The notes beneath the pieces were generated by a model. The model did no database searches, was not told the DNA's origin, and saw nothing but the letters and a program-made list of their open reading frames with translations. A DNA stretch of 64,000 nucleotides from Myrica gale (taxonomy: Eukaryota; Streptophyta; Magnoliopsida; Fagales; Myricaceae), in the NCBI GenBank assembly GCA_963930655.1, contig OZ005612.1:5151001-5215000 (forward strand). The letters run 5' to 3'. Shown piece after piece: positions 1 through 10,836 of this stretch (position 1 is the stretch's first letter; every line of letters starts with the position of its first letter). A program made the position numbers and the translations under genes.

Positions 1-366
1 CAAAGGAAATGGGGGATGCGGGGACAGTCAGCTCAAAGGACTAAACTCGAGTACGAAGGATGAAACTATTGGGGTGAGTTATAGGAGATCCTGATCCATC
101 CACTTGGAGGCTAAAACTTAAAATCAATCAATCATGTCAACACTAGACCAGGCAAAAAGAGACTGCCAATTCTAGAGAACAGAGATCAAATACTAATAGA
201 TTGGTCCCGAAATAGGTTAGACATCTTGAATTATAATCAAATCTTAAGAGGAGACTTCCCACAAATTTCAGCAGAGATCACAACCAATTGTTTTCTGTTC
301 ATCATTCCACCAAAAGCACGAATCAAAGACACTGATAATAATGTGGCCGGTTGATCAACCCAGATA
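1..366. other. 3' flank of the Lys/Arg/Ser-rich gene
   Basis: This stretch lies directly downstream of the stop codon of the minus-strand gene at 367-1488. Part of it is presumably that gene's 3' UTR. No conserved coding region or repeat was recognised, and the short open frames here look incidental. Confidence 0.4.
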
Positions 367-1488
367 TCAGAAATCTCCCTCCTCGACACCAACACGAGCG
401 GCAATTTTGTTCTCAATCTTCCCTGCATCCTCTGTCTTCTTTCCACAAGGTTCTGTTTTGGATGAATCATTTTTACCCTTGTATGAGTGATGTCTCAGTT
501 TGTGGTGGTGGTGGCCAGAAATCTTGTGCCCATCTGAATCAGTTGACGTCGAGTCCAAGCTATGTGATCGTCTATGATGTTTACTGTGCTTTGCATGGCT
601 TTTTCTCCAGACTGCACCATTTTCCTCATTGCTTGAAGCATCTGAAGCATTATTCTCCAACTGATGATGCTGTTTGTGGTTTTTGGCGTTACGTCTCCTT
701 CGAATAGTGCCATCATCATTATCACTAGAAGATTCTGAAGCACTAGAGGCCAATCTCCTATTGTGTTTGTGGCACCTTGGATGGCCTCTCCTCTTAATTG
801 TCTCGCCATCATCATCACCAGAGGAGCCATCAGCACTAGAATTGGATCTCAAATCATGATGCCTATGCCTTAGGGGGTTTCTCTTCTTTCTCTTCCTATC
901 TTCATCAGAGCCACTCTCATATTCATCACTGCTATCTTTAGTAGGAGCAATATAAACTGATCTCCTGTTGTGTTTGTGCCGCCTTGCATGGCCTCTCCTC
1001 TTGATTATCTCACCCTCCTCATCACTTGAAGCACCACCATCACTAGAATCAGATCTCAAATCTTGGTGCCTTCGCCTTATGTGGTTTCGCTTCTTTCTCT
1101 TCCTATCTTCATCAGACACACTATGATACCCATCACTGCTATCATCATTTGAGAGAGAGGATTGTCTCCTTGGCTTTTGCCTAGATTTCTTCTCCTTCCT
1201 CTTTTCGTTGTCACCACCTGAGTCAGAGTGGGCATGCTTCCTGTCCCTCTTGTGAGCCCTTTTATTTGACTTTCTCCCTCTGTCACTGTTGTCATCATCA
1301 CTGTCACTATGGAACATAGATTTTCTTTTATGCTTTGCAGCTTTCAGTTTCCTCTCTTTGGCTTCAGCATCGGCCTTTGCCATGGCAGCAGATTCTAGCT
1401 TCTGCTCCCATTTTAAAGGGGCTTCTTTCTTCTCCAAAGCTCTTTTCTTTTTCTCCTCGACCAATTGGATGAATCTCTTGGCGTCCAT
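367..1488 (-). CDS. Lys/Arg/Ser-rich nuclear-type protein with internal repeats
   Basis: This is a single uninterrupted coding exon of 373 codons. The N-terminus (about residues 1-55, beginning MDAKRFIQLVEEKKKRALEK) is a charged helical segment that resembles uncharacterised plant proteins I recall, but I cannot give it a family name. The rest is very rich in Lys, Arg, Ser, Asp and His. It contains roughly three tandem modules of about 60-70 residues, each with an acidic serine run, a basic DRKRKKR or RRRR patch and an RRGHxRxHKHNRR-like basic His motif. Such composition suggests a nuclear, RNA- or splicing-associated protein; this is inference. The start at 1488 is the first in-frame Met after a good 3' splice site at 1514, so the messenger probably has a non-coding first exon near 3556-3640. 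Many overlapping open frames in this region are shadows of the low-complexity sequence. Confidence 0.82.
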   Translation of the reverse strand: MDAKRFIQLVEEKKKRALEKKEAPLKWEQKLESAAMAKADAEAKERKLKAAKHKRKSMFHSDSDDDNSDRGRKSNKRAHKRDRKHAHSDSGGDNEKRKEKKSRQKPRRQSSLSNDDSSDGYHSVSDEDRKRKKRNHIRRRHQDLRSDSSDGGASSDEEGEIIKRRGHARRHKHNRRSVYIAPTKDSSDEYESGSDEDRKRKKRNPLRHRHHDLRSNSSADGSSGDDDGETIKRRGHPRCHKHNRRLASSASESSSDNDDGTIRRRRNAKNHKQHHQLENNASDASSNEENGAVWRKSHAKHSKHHRRSHSLDSTSTDSDGHKISGHHHHKLRHHSYKGKNDSSKTEPCGKKTEDAGKIENKIAARVGVEEGDF

Positions 1489-1513
1489 TCAGATATAAAA
1501 ACCAGCTCAATAT

Positions 1514-3555
1514 CTGCATGTTGGTATGATGATGACCAGAAGTACATCTCACAGAAGAGAAAAAACAATGTTAGTTCCGCCATCACAAAAATCATAGCTT
1601 TATGATGTCACATCCACATAACAAATGAGAGTTTTTCTTATTCTTAACGTAATACACCAGACTCAATGAACATGGGTGTCGCAATCATATACATCAGACT
1701 GACAATGGAGGTTGCAATCATATACACCAGACTGACAATAAATGTGGATCATGCCGTGATAGGACTATGAGCAGTTAAAGTGGTTGCTACAAGTGCATAT
1801 ACTGAATAATACAACATACTAAAATAGTCTCTTTTATCAAGTTCACAAATCAAATTTTCCAGTATTAATCTAACTGATAAACCTAGATAACAAGGACAGG
1901 AATACATTCAACAATTACTTCACATTTAACATGATTAATAACAAGTTAACCTGAATCAGAATTTCACCAGATACAGATCAACAACTTGTACTCCCTCACT
2001 GTTTAAGATAGATTGTGATTGAAATCTTGAAAACTCTACAACTGGGGGCCCAGGGGGTGTCTAATGCATTTCAATTGATGATAAAATGGTAGACACACAA
2101 TTTCAAGCAAACCAATCGTCCAACCTATGATCAAAGTATTGATCTCACTATTTTAAGAGGCTCAATTCTATCCAAAGTAACTTTCTGTAGAAATCAGTTT
2201 TGGTAATTCTGATATGTAATCAATGCATTCTTATCTAAGAAACCCAAGACACCGAAAGAAAAAATGTTTAGAAATGGATTATAGAGTTCATCAATCATCG
2301 TTTTATTTTATTTTGTTTTTATTTTCCCTTTCATAACGGCTAGGTAGCTGGCTTTCTTGGGATTGCTCGCTGGGTAAGTTCTTGTCCATCCTGCAAAAAT
2401 GGTTAGGCACCCAAGCTAATAGCTCTACCCTATTATGCCTTCCATTATGAGTAACTTCATCTCTTGCACTCACATCCTGAGTATGTCATTCCTCTATTCT
2501 GAAGACTTGTGCTCGATACAAAGATGAAATTCCAAAAAAAGGCTCTGGAACCGTCCCTGAGTGTAACTTCAGATGATCTATTTCCGTTTACACTATACAT
2601 CAAAATTACTTATAAATAACAGAATACTCCAAGCCCCGTGATCTGCTGCAGACTCAGAAGAAAACCTATATAAATCTATAAGAGGAAATCTAAATCTACC
2701 AAAAAGGACAGAGAACAAACAAGTTTGATCCGGCTTTCTTACCTTATGTGTGAAAACAGCACTATCCCGAGATCAAAGATTTGCTTGGAGATCCAAACTA
2801 CAAGCTTCACTCTGCGCCACCCCACACGAAAAAATCTATTGAAAAGAATAGACAAGTACAGTGGGACAACACTTCCACAATCACAATCACAAAGTACTAT
2901 AAATGTTTCATAATTAAATAAAGGTCACAACAAGAAAGAAATCAACACCTTTCTGGATGCCAAGAAAATTTAAACGAGAAAATAAAACCCACCCACTTCA
3001 CTTATATGAAGTGCAACTTCCATAAGGGAAAATGAACAAAGAAAAAGACTTAAGCTTGACTAAGCCCAACAATTGTTCTGTGAGCGCCAAAGGCCAGATC
3101 TTGTTCCCAACATAAAGATAAGATTTACTTTCTTTCTCGTTTGTTCTTTCATCCTTTGCCGTATGTTCTCAGCAGCCAAAAAAGTGTAAGAAAAAGGACG
3201 AGAAAAAAGAGAGAATACTTTTTTTATATACGAATTACGTTATTGGAGTTAGGCAAAAAAAACCCTAGAACAGATCACTTTTTTTCTGCGTAATCCCTAG
3301 AACAGATCACGAACGCATCGAGATATATATCTATACAACAGATATTGATCATTAAGATTTCAAGAATGTGACAATTAGACTATAAACTACCAAAAAAAGG
3401 CCAAAATCCGATTCCCCTACAAACTACTCACAAAGAAAAGCCCGAGCCTTCCAGATCATCAGAATCGGGAAAAACTAGTTAACGAGAAAACACGGATCCG
3501 AAAAAAAAAATCTCAGCACGTCAAGAACGAAAATCCGCGTATAGAGATACAGTAC
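1514..3555 (-). promoter_or_regulatory. Long leader (5' UTR) intron of the Lys/Arg/Ser-rich gene
   Basis: On the minus strand a CAG|GTACT donor lies at 3556/3555 and a CATGCAG acceptor ends at 1514, 26 nt before the ATG at 1488. The leader exon is GA/CT-rich (about 3556-3640). The 2.0 kb between them has no recognisable coding sequence or transposon. Leader introns of this kind often raise expression in plants; that role is inference. Confidence 0.6.
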
Positions 3556-3640
3556 CTGACTCGAAGAACAAACGGTGGAGGCGCAGATCGAAGAGAGGTG
3601 GCTGAGGCTGCTTGAGCTTGAGTTATTAGGGCGTGACTTT

Positions 3641-4140
3641 TCCTGTCAGGTCTACGCTCCCTTCAAGAAATTTCTTCCACCTATGATTGGGAGTATGTAA
3701 ACAAAACGCCCCACGCCAACCTTTTTATTTGTTATTAAAGCGGTACACGCGAATCGGGTTCGGTTCATGGTGTTGATGGCCGCCGATTATATTTTCAAGA
3801 TTTTCGTGTTCATGATCTGCGAATTTGACCCGTTTGACTGCTGATCTGCGAATAAGAGCCAAATAACGGTCGACCCGCTCTCATTTAAGGATCAGCAGTA
3901 AAATGTGTTAAATTCACGGATCATATTCATTAATTGAGGTAGCGTATTATGAGTCATTTGATCTTGAAAATGTAATCGTGGCCGTCCATTAGCACTCTCA
4001 ACACCTTAGACATCAGCATCATAACTGAACCCCACGTGAATCAGCGTCCATTGGGTGAGATTCTTTGAAACGCGGCATAACGGACTCATGAGGTCGGTTT
4101 GAGAAAGAAAATGTTACATTTATTTTTATTTTTTAAAAAA
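3641..4140. other. Upstream intergenic region, probable promoter of the minus-strand gene at 367-1488
   Basis: This is non-coding sequence immediately upstream of the presumed leader exon. I see no clear TATA box on the minus strand. No gene or recognisable transposon end was seen before the foldback element that starts at 4141. Confidence 0.35.
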
Positions 4141-4362
4141 TAGATAAATGCAAAACCAGTCCTTGTGATATACGCTAAAATCATTGTGCTAACAAAAACA
4201 TAAAATTAGTACATGTGATTTCACTTCGTTTGTCGTTGGTCCTCTCATCAGGAACTGGTTTTATCCATTTCTGAAATCAGAGGGACTAATTTTATGCTTT
4301 TGTTATCACACGGACTAATTCGATTTTAACGTATATCACAGGACTAATTTTACATTTATCCC
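4141..4362. mobile_element. Foldback MITE, MULE-type (same family as 40475-40706)
   Basis: The two halves are inverted copies. The left arm reads GATAAATGCAAAACCAGTCC and the right arm ends in the complement, ACATTTATCCC. The inner arms share a motif meaning 'GTGATTTCA ... TGAAATCA'. The element closely resembles the one at 40475-40706 in length and arm sequence. The flanking 9 bp are TTTAAAAAA on the left and AATTAAAAA on the right, a degraded duplication. There is no coding capacity. Confidence 0.65.
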
Positions 4363-4422
4363 AATTAAAAACCTGGATACCACAGTAAACAAAAGGGCGA
4401 GACGACTTATCCAAAGAAAGAA

Positions 4423-4935
4423 GTTAATTGCACTTTTGTACTGACGTGATTTAAAGGTATTTTACATGTCGTCTTTTTAATTTTGAGACATTTAACTCTC
4501 GTAGTTTGGAGATTTTGACACTTTGTACCCTACTGTTTTAATTTTGAGACATTCTTCACCCTCGTGGTTTAGAAATCTTAACACTTTGACTCCCGTCAAT
4601 TTATCTGTTATTTATAACAAAAAGTCAACCACGTATAAAACGCATGACATATTTTTTAGGTACAAAGTATCTCAAAAATAAAAGAACGGAGGACAAAGTG
4701 TCGGACTCCTCAAATCACATGAGTGTAAAAGTGTAATTAAACATTTTTGAATATTGAAGGTAAAATGGGCAAGTAAGCCACTTGCTGACTTTTCCGTTCG
4801 AAATAACGGATAATAAACGAAAGAGTGTAAATTGTCAAGACCTCCAAACCATGTAGATGAAAATATTTCAAAATTAAAAGAACGGATTGTAAAGTGTCAT
4901 AACCCCCAAACAATGTCAGTGCAAAGTATAGTTAA
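4423..4935. mobile_element. Foldback (inverted-repeat) element, second family
   Basis: The left arm begins AGTTAATTGCACTTTTGTAC and the right arm ends in a diverged complement, with GTGCAAAGTATAGTTAA. Inner matching segments include 'TTTTAATTTTGAGACA' against 'TTTCAAAATTAAAAGAACGG' and repeated 'CAAAGTGTC/GACACTTTG' motifs. It is about 0.5 kb, non-coding, and older than the neighbouring element judging by arm mismatch. The superfamily is not assigned. Confidence 0.5.
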
Positions 4936-5685
4936 TAAAAAAAAGTAAAATGAAATCGCATCTCACGTTACATGGTCTGGTTATATTTCATACAATTTTT
5001 TTTTTAATATAGTTCTATGATATGACTTTGTTATGATCAATCATTTCTTTCTTGCCTAAAAGTTAATGACAATAATTTTTGAAACTCTTCACTTTTAATC
5101 CTATAATTATCATCTAAATATTTTTTATAGATATAGATTACGAATTTTATCGCAATTTAATCTCTAACTTATTGAAATGCATTAATGTTGGACGTCTAGT
5201 AAGATCCGATGACTGAAATGTACATAAAAGAGCCTATGTAGTACAATATCGACCGGATGGTTTTGAAACATATTGCTAGTTTAACACTAATGTCTCGTAA
5301 AATTCATAGTTGAGACTAATAAATAATATTTGAATAGTAGTTAGGGGACTAAACAAAGTGAATATTTTTTCCAAATTTTTATTTAATATTTTTTTTCTAC
5401 AGAAAACTCTTAACATTTCTACTGCATCTAAAATTTACAATAATCACGTATTTAAATTATCAATACACTGTACTGCTCTCCATAATACCATCTTGAACTA
5501 GAACTTGCTTAATATATATATTTTCCTGAAATGCTTTATTTATTTATTATTAAACAGACTACGGATGGATCTCAGGATTCTAACAATAAGACAAAGAGCC
5601 CATGGAAGTTTGGCTCCATTAAATTTTCATAAGTGCTGACTAAGTAAATTCGATCCTGGGATCTCTCCTTCTCCTGGCTATGAGA
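4936..5685. other. AT-rich intergenic sequence
   Basis: No gene, no terminal repeats and no conserved motif were recognised in this AT-rich stretch. Confidence 0.3.
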
Positions 5686-5689
5686 ATAT

Positions 5690-5870
5690 TTGTTTAATTG
5701 TCTGGAATATGTTGCCCACTCGGGCACGAATTGCCTCGGCAATCCAAGGTAACTATCAAGCTGAAATTATATGCCCTCTCTGTAACTCTGCAGAAGAGTC
5801 CACCCATCTCCACCCTCCTGCAATGCACCTATTCCAGTGGAATCCTAGCAACATCGGAGCCCTCAAAAGT
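5690..5870 (+). pseudogene. LINE fragment: reverse-transcriptase zinc-binding (zf-RVT) domain
   Basis: One plus-strand frame reads WNMLPTRARIASAIQG, then CPLCNSAEESTHL, then LFQWNPS. This is the typical zf-RVT pattern (LPTR, CxxC, ESxxHL, W) found at the C-terminal side of plant LINE ORF2 proteins. It is only about 55 codons long with no adjoining reverse transcriptase, so it is an isolated fossil fragment. An open frame on the other strand (5903-6250) contains a PPGEVKQNDGG stretch that faintly resembles an RNase H start, but in the wrong orientation for the same LINE. Confidence 0.45.
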
Positions 5871-6687
5871 AGATTAAATTCAGCCTGAACCCTTAGCCTT
5901 TGTTAGATATTCCTCCAAAGGAGATCCATGCTTTCCAACCATCCGCCATCATTTTGTTTGACCTCACCTGGGGGGCACCAATCTTGAGCCCCAACGCAAA
6001 TTTCAAAACTGCATAAATAGCTCCCGTGATAATAGCTTTTGACAGGTGGTTTCAAACCAACGATTTTTCCAATGAGAACCCCATATCCAGAGTTGATCTG
6101 GTTGGGAGGGTTTCCCAAGATAAACTCATCAGTATTCCTAGTTCTAAAGGCTATATCATCATTGAGATCCGATATCTCTGGAGATCTTCGAGTTGGCAAA
6201 AAGTGGAGGATCGCAGATGAGTCCTCAATCTCATGCATGGGGAGAAACAAAACCAGTATCGGGGATGGGGGGAGCTGGGAGAGATGGATAAAAGGACCTT
6301 TAATATGATTTACATGAGCAAGCTTATATGAAAGGGAATTTCCGGATGTGAGGAATTAGATAGGTAGAACCCACACAGGGATAATAAAATTGAAACGACA
6401 TACATCTCTGACTTAATGAAATTGCCTTTTCTGTTGACTGAAGGAGATGCCATTTCTACTCGATTTGGATTGGCCAAACAAGGAACGGCTACAGCTTTAA
6501 TAATATTAATCTCTTCAACAACAAGGACATTAAGTAATTTGTTTGATAGTACAATACGCACCACATAATCATTAATAAAACAAGAATCCTATCCATGACA
6601 AGCAGGAAGTCGAAGGTCCATGATTAAGCATTCCGGAAAATTAACCAGATTTAGGAGTTTGCAATATCATCTTCAGCACCCATAGAC

Positions 6688-7589
6688 TTAATTTTTCACA
6701 GTCGTCACCTGCTTCAGAAGCATGTTCACAACAGCATGTGATACCCTTGCAGCTTCTGTTTTTAGGTGATGGATCTTCACCTCTGTCTCTTGGTCAAGCC
6801 TCTTAACATTTGCACCTGAATCTCCACTGCTCTGTTATAGGAGGGGGAAAAGAGAGAGAGTGAGTGAGTGAGGGTGCCAAATTAGATCTCAAGGCTGAGA
6901 TTGAATAAACACTGGGTACACATGTCTTGACCTAGTAACACAGTTGAATAGGTTTCAACGACATATACATTACCTCTGTGACTTTCCTCTGGAACTCGCG
7001 CTCCATTTGGGCTCTATATTCAGCTATCTCCCTTTCAGCCTCTTCTTTGGCTTGTTTCAGCCTAGCCAATTTTGCTAATAGCGTAAAAACAAAGTTCGCC
7101 AACAATTAGGAATCCAACTTCAGAAAAGAAGAGGTGTAGCAACCAAAGAGGAAAAAGAAAAAGCATAAGAGAGAACCCACACAGAAGTGCCATCTTATCT
7201 CAGGAAACGTATAAAAAGATAACACTATTTCCAATTTTGACAAAGAGAAGCCTTTCTTACACTTTAATGCACATGACCTGTTATGCCCTTTTAAAAAACA
7301 ATTTCAGCCTTCCACTGACCAAGAAAAAAACAGTACAGCGAACAACATAGTTCTTGTTTTTCAAATCTAAGAATAGGAATGTCTTACATCAAACCTCTTA
7401 TAGTCGTATAGAATGCATGCAAAATGATAGACAGTTATCCATGAGACAAGACAGTATGATATCAAACTGTGCATATATCCAGATAAAGAAGAGCAAGTTA
7501 CAGCTTCTGGCAGCATTGACAATGTGTTGGGCTTCTTGTTCTGCAGTCAGCAACTGTTGGATTCCACCTTGACCCCGGCTGGATGCCAT
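6688..7589 (-). CDS. VHA-G: V-type proton ATPase subunit G
   Basis: Three coding exons (7502-7589, 6974-7074, 6688-6831) join in frame to give 110 aa, the usual length of plant subunit G. The N-terminus [20 protein letters not shown] is diagnostic of the family. It is followed by the charged helix [20 protein letters not shown] and by the C-terminal segment with [16 protein letters not shown]. All splice sites are GT-AG. Subunit G pairs with subunit E in the peripheral stalk that links V1 to V0 in the tonoplast and endomembrane proton pump. The ATG is six nucleotides inside the exon that follows a 2.4 kb leader intron. The gene is divergent from ALIX, about 0.8 kb away. No defect was seen. 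Confidence 0.95.
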
Positions 7590-7595
7590 GCTTTC

Positions 7596-9976
7596 CTGGA
7601 AATAACACCCACCACTAAGAACAAGAGTAACAGATCCAAACTAAAACCAAAAGCCTAATAAACTCCATCTAATAGCACAGACGCCATGTTAGGTGTAAAT
7701 AGAACACGTGGTGCCAAAAGTGTATTGACCCAACTGGTTATCGAGTCTAATAGATGGACTTGACGGACAAAAAATAAAAAGTAGTTGCCGCCAAAAGTGT
7801 GTAGGCTCAACTGATAAATAACCAAAAGCATGGCGAAAAAGAAATTGCTTCATTTTTTTGAGATACAAAGAAATCCCGAATACAGAGGTAGGAAAATCCA
7901 GTATTCAGAGAACTACAAATTTGTCAATTTCCACATAAAAAAAGTTCATCAGACGAGCTGCTGGATCCATCCAGACAGTATCACACATCTCAACCACTTC
8001 TCCCAAAAAGATAAAAGAATGAGTATTGAATGCATGGTTTAAGGACATCCTGTCAACCATTATAGACATAGCTGACCACTTAGCATAATGGCAACAATAT
8101 CATGTAAAAAGGACCTGCTGAGAAAAAACAGAGAAGGAAAAAAAATCTTTCTTGGAAAACTTGTATCACTTGAACTCATATTACCCCAAGGTGTTCAACA
8201 GTCTTTAAGCAAAATTTATATAATAATATATGACATTGGACGTCTAAATACTTATGGGATGAATAAATTGATGTCTTCAATAACTGAACAAGAGATGTGA
8301 TCATCAATTGGTTGAGGGGGTGTTAACCATCAAACATGCCACCGTAGGCTGACTAATTGAACTGCAATCCTCTCAATATTGGCCTAGATGTTATGCTGAC
8401 ATTACATCAGATTGAAATAAAACAGAGTTCAGCCAAGCAGAGATTTGATTCCAAGAAATGTTAGCAAATTAAAGACTTTCGCAGGCATTGTTAGGTAAGG
8501 ACTTTCATTAGAATGAGAAGGTGGTGAAAGGGTATTGAGCTAAGAATGTTTATACAGGGCAACTATAAGGCTTATCAAGAATCAGAGTAGCTCTTTCGAC
8601 AGTGTCGAGCATTGTTCGACGTGCTAGTTCCGCCATAAAGTAGGGTGGAGTTTGGGGGTAAGATTGTGATGAGAAGTCATGCAACTTGCTGAAGTGCAAA
8701 ACAATAGAGACGGTACTGAGGAGCAAGGGAAGCCAGAGAAGGTTGCAGATTTTGAATCAAGGCAATGATTCCATGGGGGCATGACCATTGCTTACTCATT
8801 TTATCTGCCACCTCATCACTATCCCATGTGCTAAAGAACCACAGTATGAACAAATTAAGGAAAAGTTGGCTCACATGGTTGTCGTCAGGGAACATAATTT
8901 CAAAACCAAAGCACCAAACTGAGGGTGTTGGTTTTGCCAAGACAGACACCAACAGGGGATCATATAGAAATTGTCGAGGATTTATAACAAGGTGTAGTAG
9001 AATTGATTTCAGGGGTTTCAGTTCCATGAGAAAAATGCACTGACTAAGAAAGTCTATAGAAGCATGCACAATCTACAAGTCCTAGTGAGGAAGTTATATA
9101 ACATGAACTTTGAAAATTCAAATATCTTGAAGCACATTGTTATATCTTAAGCATGCTTGGAGATACAAATTCCCAGCATCATATCGCTGATCTCAAGATC
9201 ATACTCCAACCATCCACGATATAGAACACATTAGAAACTCAAAGCACTTGAAAACTACGAAGGGGCTTTTTCCTGAAAATTACAGTGAGCTCTGTATATA
9301 TAGATCTCCCATCCATGAGTTGCGAGTGTCATTCACTGAATATAGTATCCTAATTGCCCCCCCCCCCCATATCAACTTAAACAGAAACCATGCACATATG
9401 ACATTGAATTCTGAAAATGAACGATCTACTGAGCATGACAGAAACTGTGACCATAAGAGACAATAGTTTCAGATCAACCAAAAATTATCAAAAACCTACA
9501 ATAAGATATACCACATAACCAAACAAATTGCTTCTTGGTCAAAGATACAAAAGTAGCAATTAATCGGAAGTACATTTGAATTCGAGTTCTACAGATGAAA
9601 AACAACACCACAATCAACAAGCCAACCGTAGATAAAATGCCGGATCTAATTTTGTTTTGCTTCTCACTTTGCTGATAAACGAAACTTAGAGCAACCACAC
9701 AGTGATGACTCATCTAAATGTAAATGGGCTGATAATCGATTTGCAAAGCCCAAAGAGAAATCCATCAAAGAAACAAGAAAATCCGTAGTACCACAGAGCC
9801 AAATCTGTCTACAGTTGTACAAAGAGCAACCACAATCGAAGTTAAAGATCTGATCCAGTTAATAGAATCATGGGACGGATAATTCAGGGGAAAGGAAGAC
9901 AACAGTCGAGCGAGGCAGAGCGAGAAAGGGTAGCATGTTACGTTAAACAGCGAGATTCATGGGAACGCGAACGTAC
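7596..9976 (-). promoter_or_regulatory. Long leader (5' UTR) intron of V-ATPase subunit G
   Basis: On the minus strand the donor is GAG|GTACGT at 9977/9976 and the acceptor TTTCCAG ends at 7596, seven nucleotides before the start codon. The intron is 2.4 kb, much longer than the coding introns. It contains open frames (for example 8677-9069) that match nothing I recognise, and a run of nine or more C residues near 9359. A role in boosting expression is possible but is inference. Confidence 0.65.
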
Positions 9977-10049
9977 CTCTTCAATTGTGCTTTATGTGAA
10001 GCTTCGGAGAAAAGCCGAACACACACGAGTCACGAGGGACGTTCCTTGA

Positions 10050-10062
10050 CCAATATATATAA
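10050..10062 (-). promoter_or_regulatory. Candidate TATA box of V-ATPase subunit G
   Basis: The minus strand reads TTTTATATATATT here, about 75 nt upstream of the leader-exon donor at 9977. A start site about 30 nt downstream, near 10025, would give a leader exon of about 50 nt. The start site itself is not shown by the sequence. Confidence 0.45.
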
Positions 10063-10252
10063 AAGAAGAAGATTGTCGACAAGACGCCAAGTGATGTTGC
10101 CAAAGAAGTGTTTAAGCCATATAAGCTGTCGTTTTGGTTTCCTCATATTTTTTAAAATTTGAAATTTTACTGGGTGTTTATTACAGACAAAAATGAGTAT
10201 TTACCTATTTGGTATGTTTTTTTTTCCCGAGTGTTTATTATAAGGAAATTAA

Positions 10253-10576
10253 AAATTTAGTCACTGAATTTATAGTACGCTAACAATTTAGTCATTAGAT
10301 TTTATTTTTTAACAATATGATTCCTGAGAATATATAGTTGTGACAATTTGGTCTTCTCGTTAAATCTCCGTTAATTTTTTAGCGGTCGACCGGTTTTTTT
10401 ACTGTTGCGGCAAATGTAATTTGTAGCGGTCTACCACATTATATTTCGTTAAAAATTAACGGAAGTTCGACGGAAAGACTAGATTGTCACAAATATATAT
10501 TCTCAGTGATCATATTATCAAAAACTGAAACCTAATAACTAAATTGTAAGCGTGCTATAAATCCAATGACTATTCA
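10253..10576. mobile_element. Foldback element between the divergent V-ATPase G and ALIX genes
   Basis: The left arm (AATTTAGTCACTGAATTTAT, then AGTACGCTAACAATTTAGTC) is matched by an inverted, slightly diverged right arm (GTGCTATAAATCCAATGACT). An inner pair around GACAATTTGGTCTT and AAGACTAGATTGTC also folds back. It is non-coding, about 320 bp, and takes up much of the shared upstream region of two housekeeping genes. The superfamily is not assigned. Confidence 0.55.
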
Positions 10577-10836
10577 CATTATTATATTTTATGGTCTTTC
10601 AATGCGACTAACCTGTGAATTGTGAAATACTTTTGTACTGGGCCATCCAGCTACTGGGTTCAGATTGAGTTAGAGTCCCGTGAGAAAACTGCTATGTATT
10701 GAATTTGACTTCTTCCGGCCCATCCGAGCCAACCATTTTCCTTCATCAATAAGAAAAACAAGAAAAAAAAAAACCGAGGAGCACACATTCTAGGCTCGAA
10801 TTGACTCACCGATCAGTACCACTTCTCCTTCGACCC

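Noticed and set aside
495-859. Other open frames overlapping the Lys/Arg/Ser-rich gene
   Set aside because: They are shadows of low-complexity repeats in other phases; the 373-codon frame has the sensible N-terminus and splice context.
8677-9069. 130-codon open frame on the minus strand inside the V-ATPase G leader intron
   Set aside because: It has no recognisable motif, lies wholly in an intron of the same strand, and shows no codon or domain pattern of a real gene.
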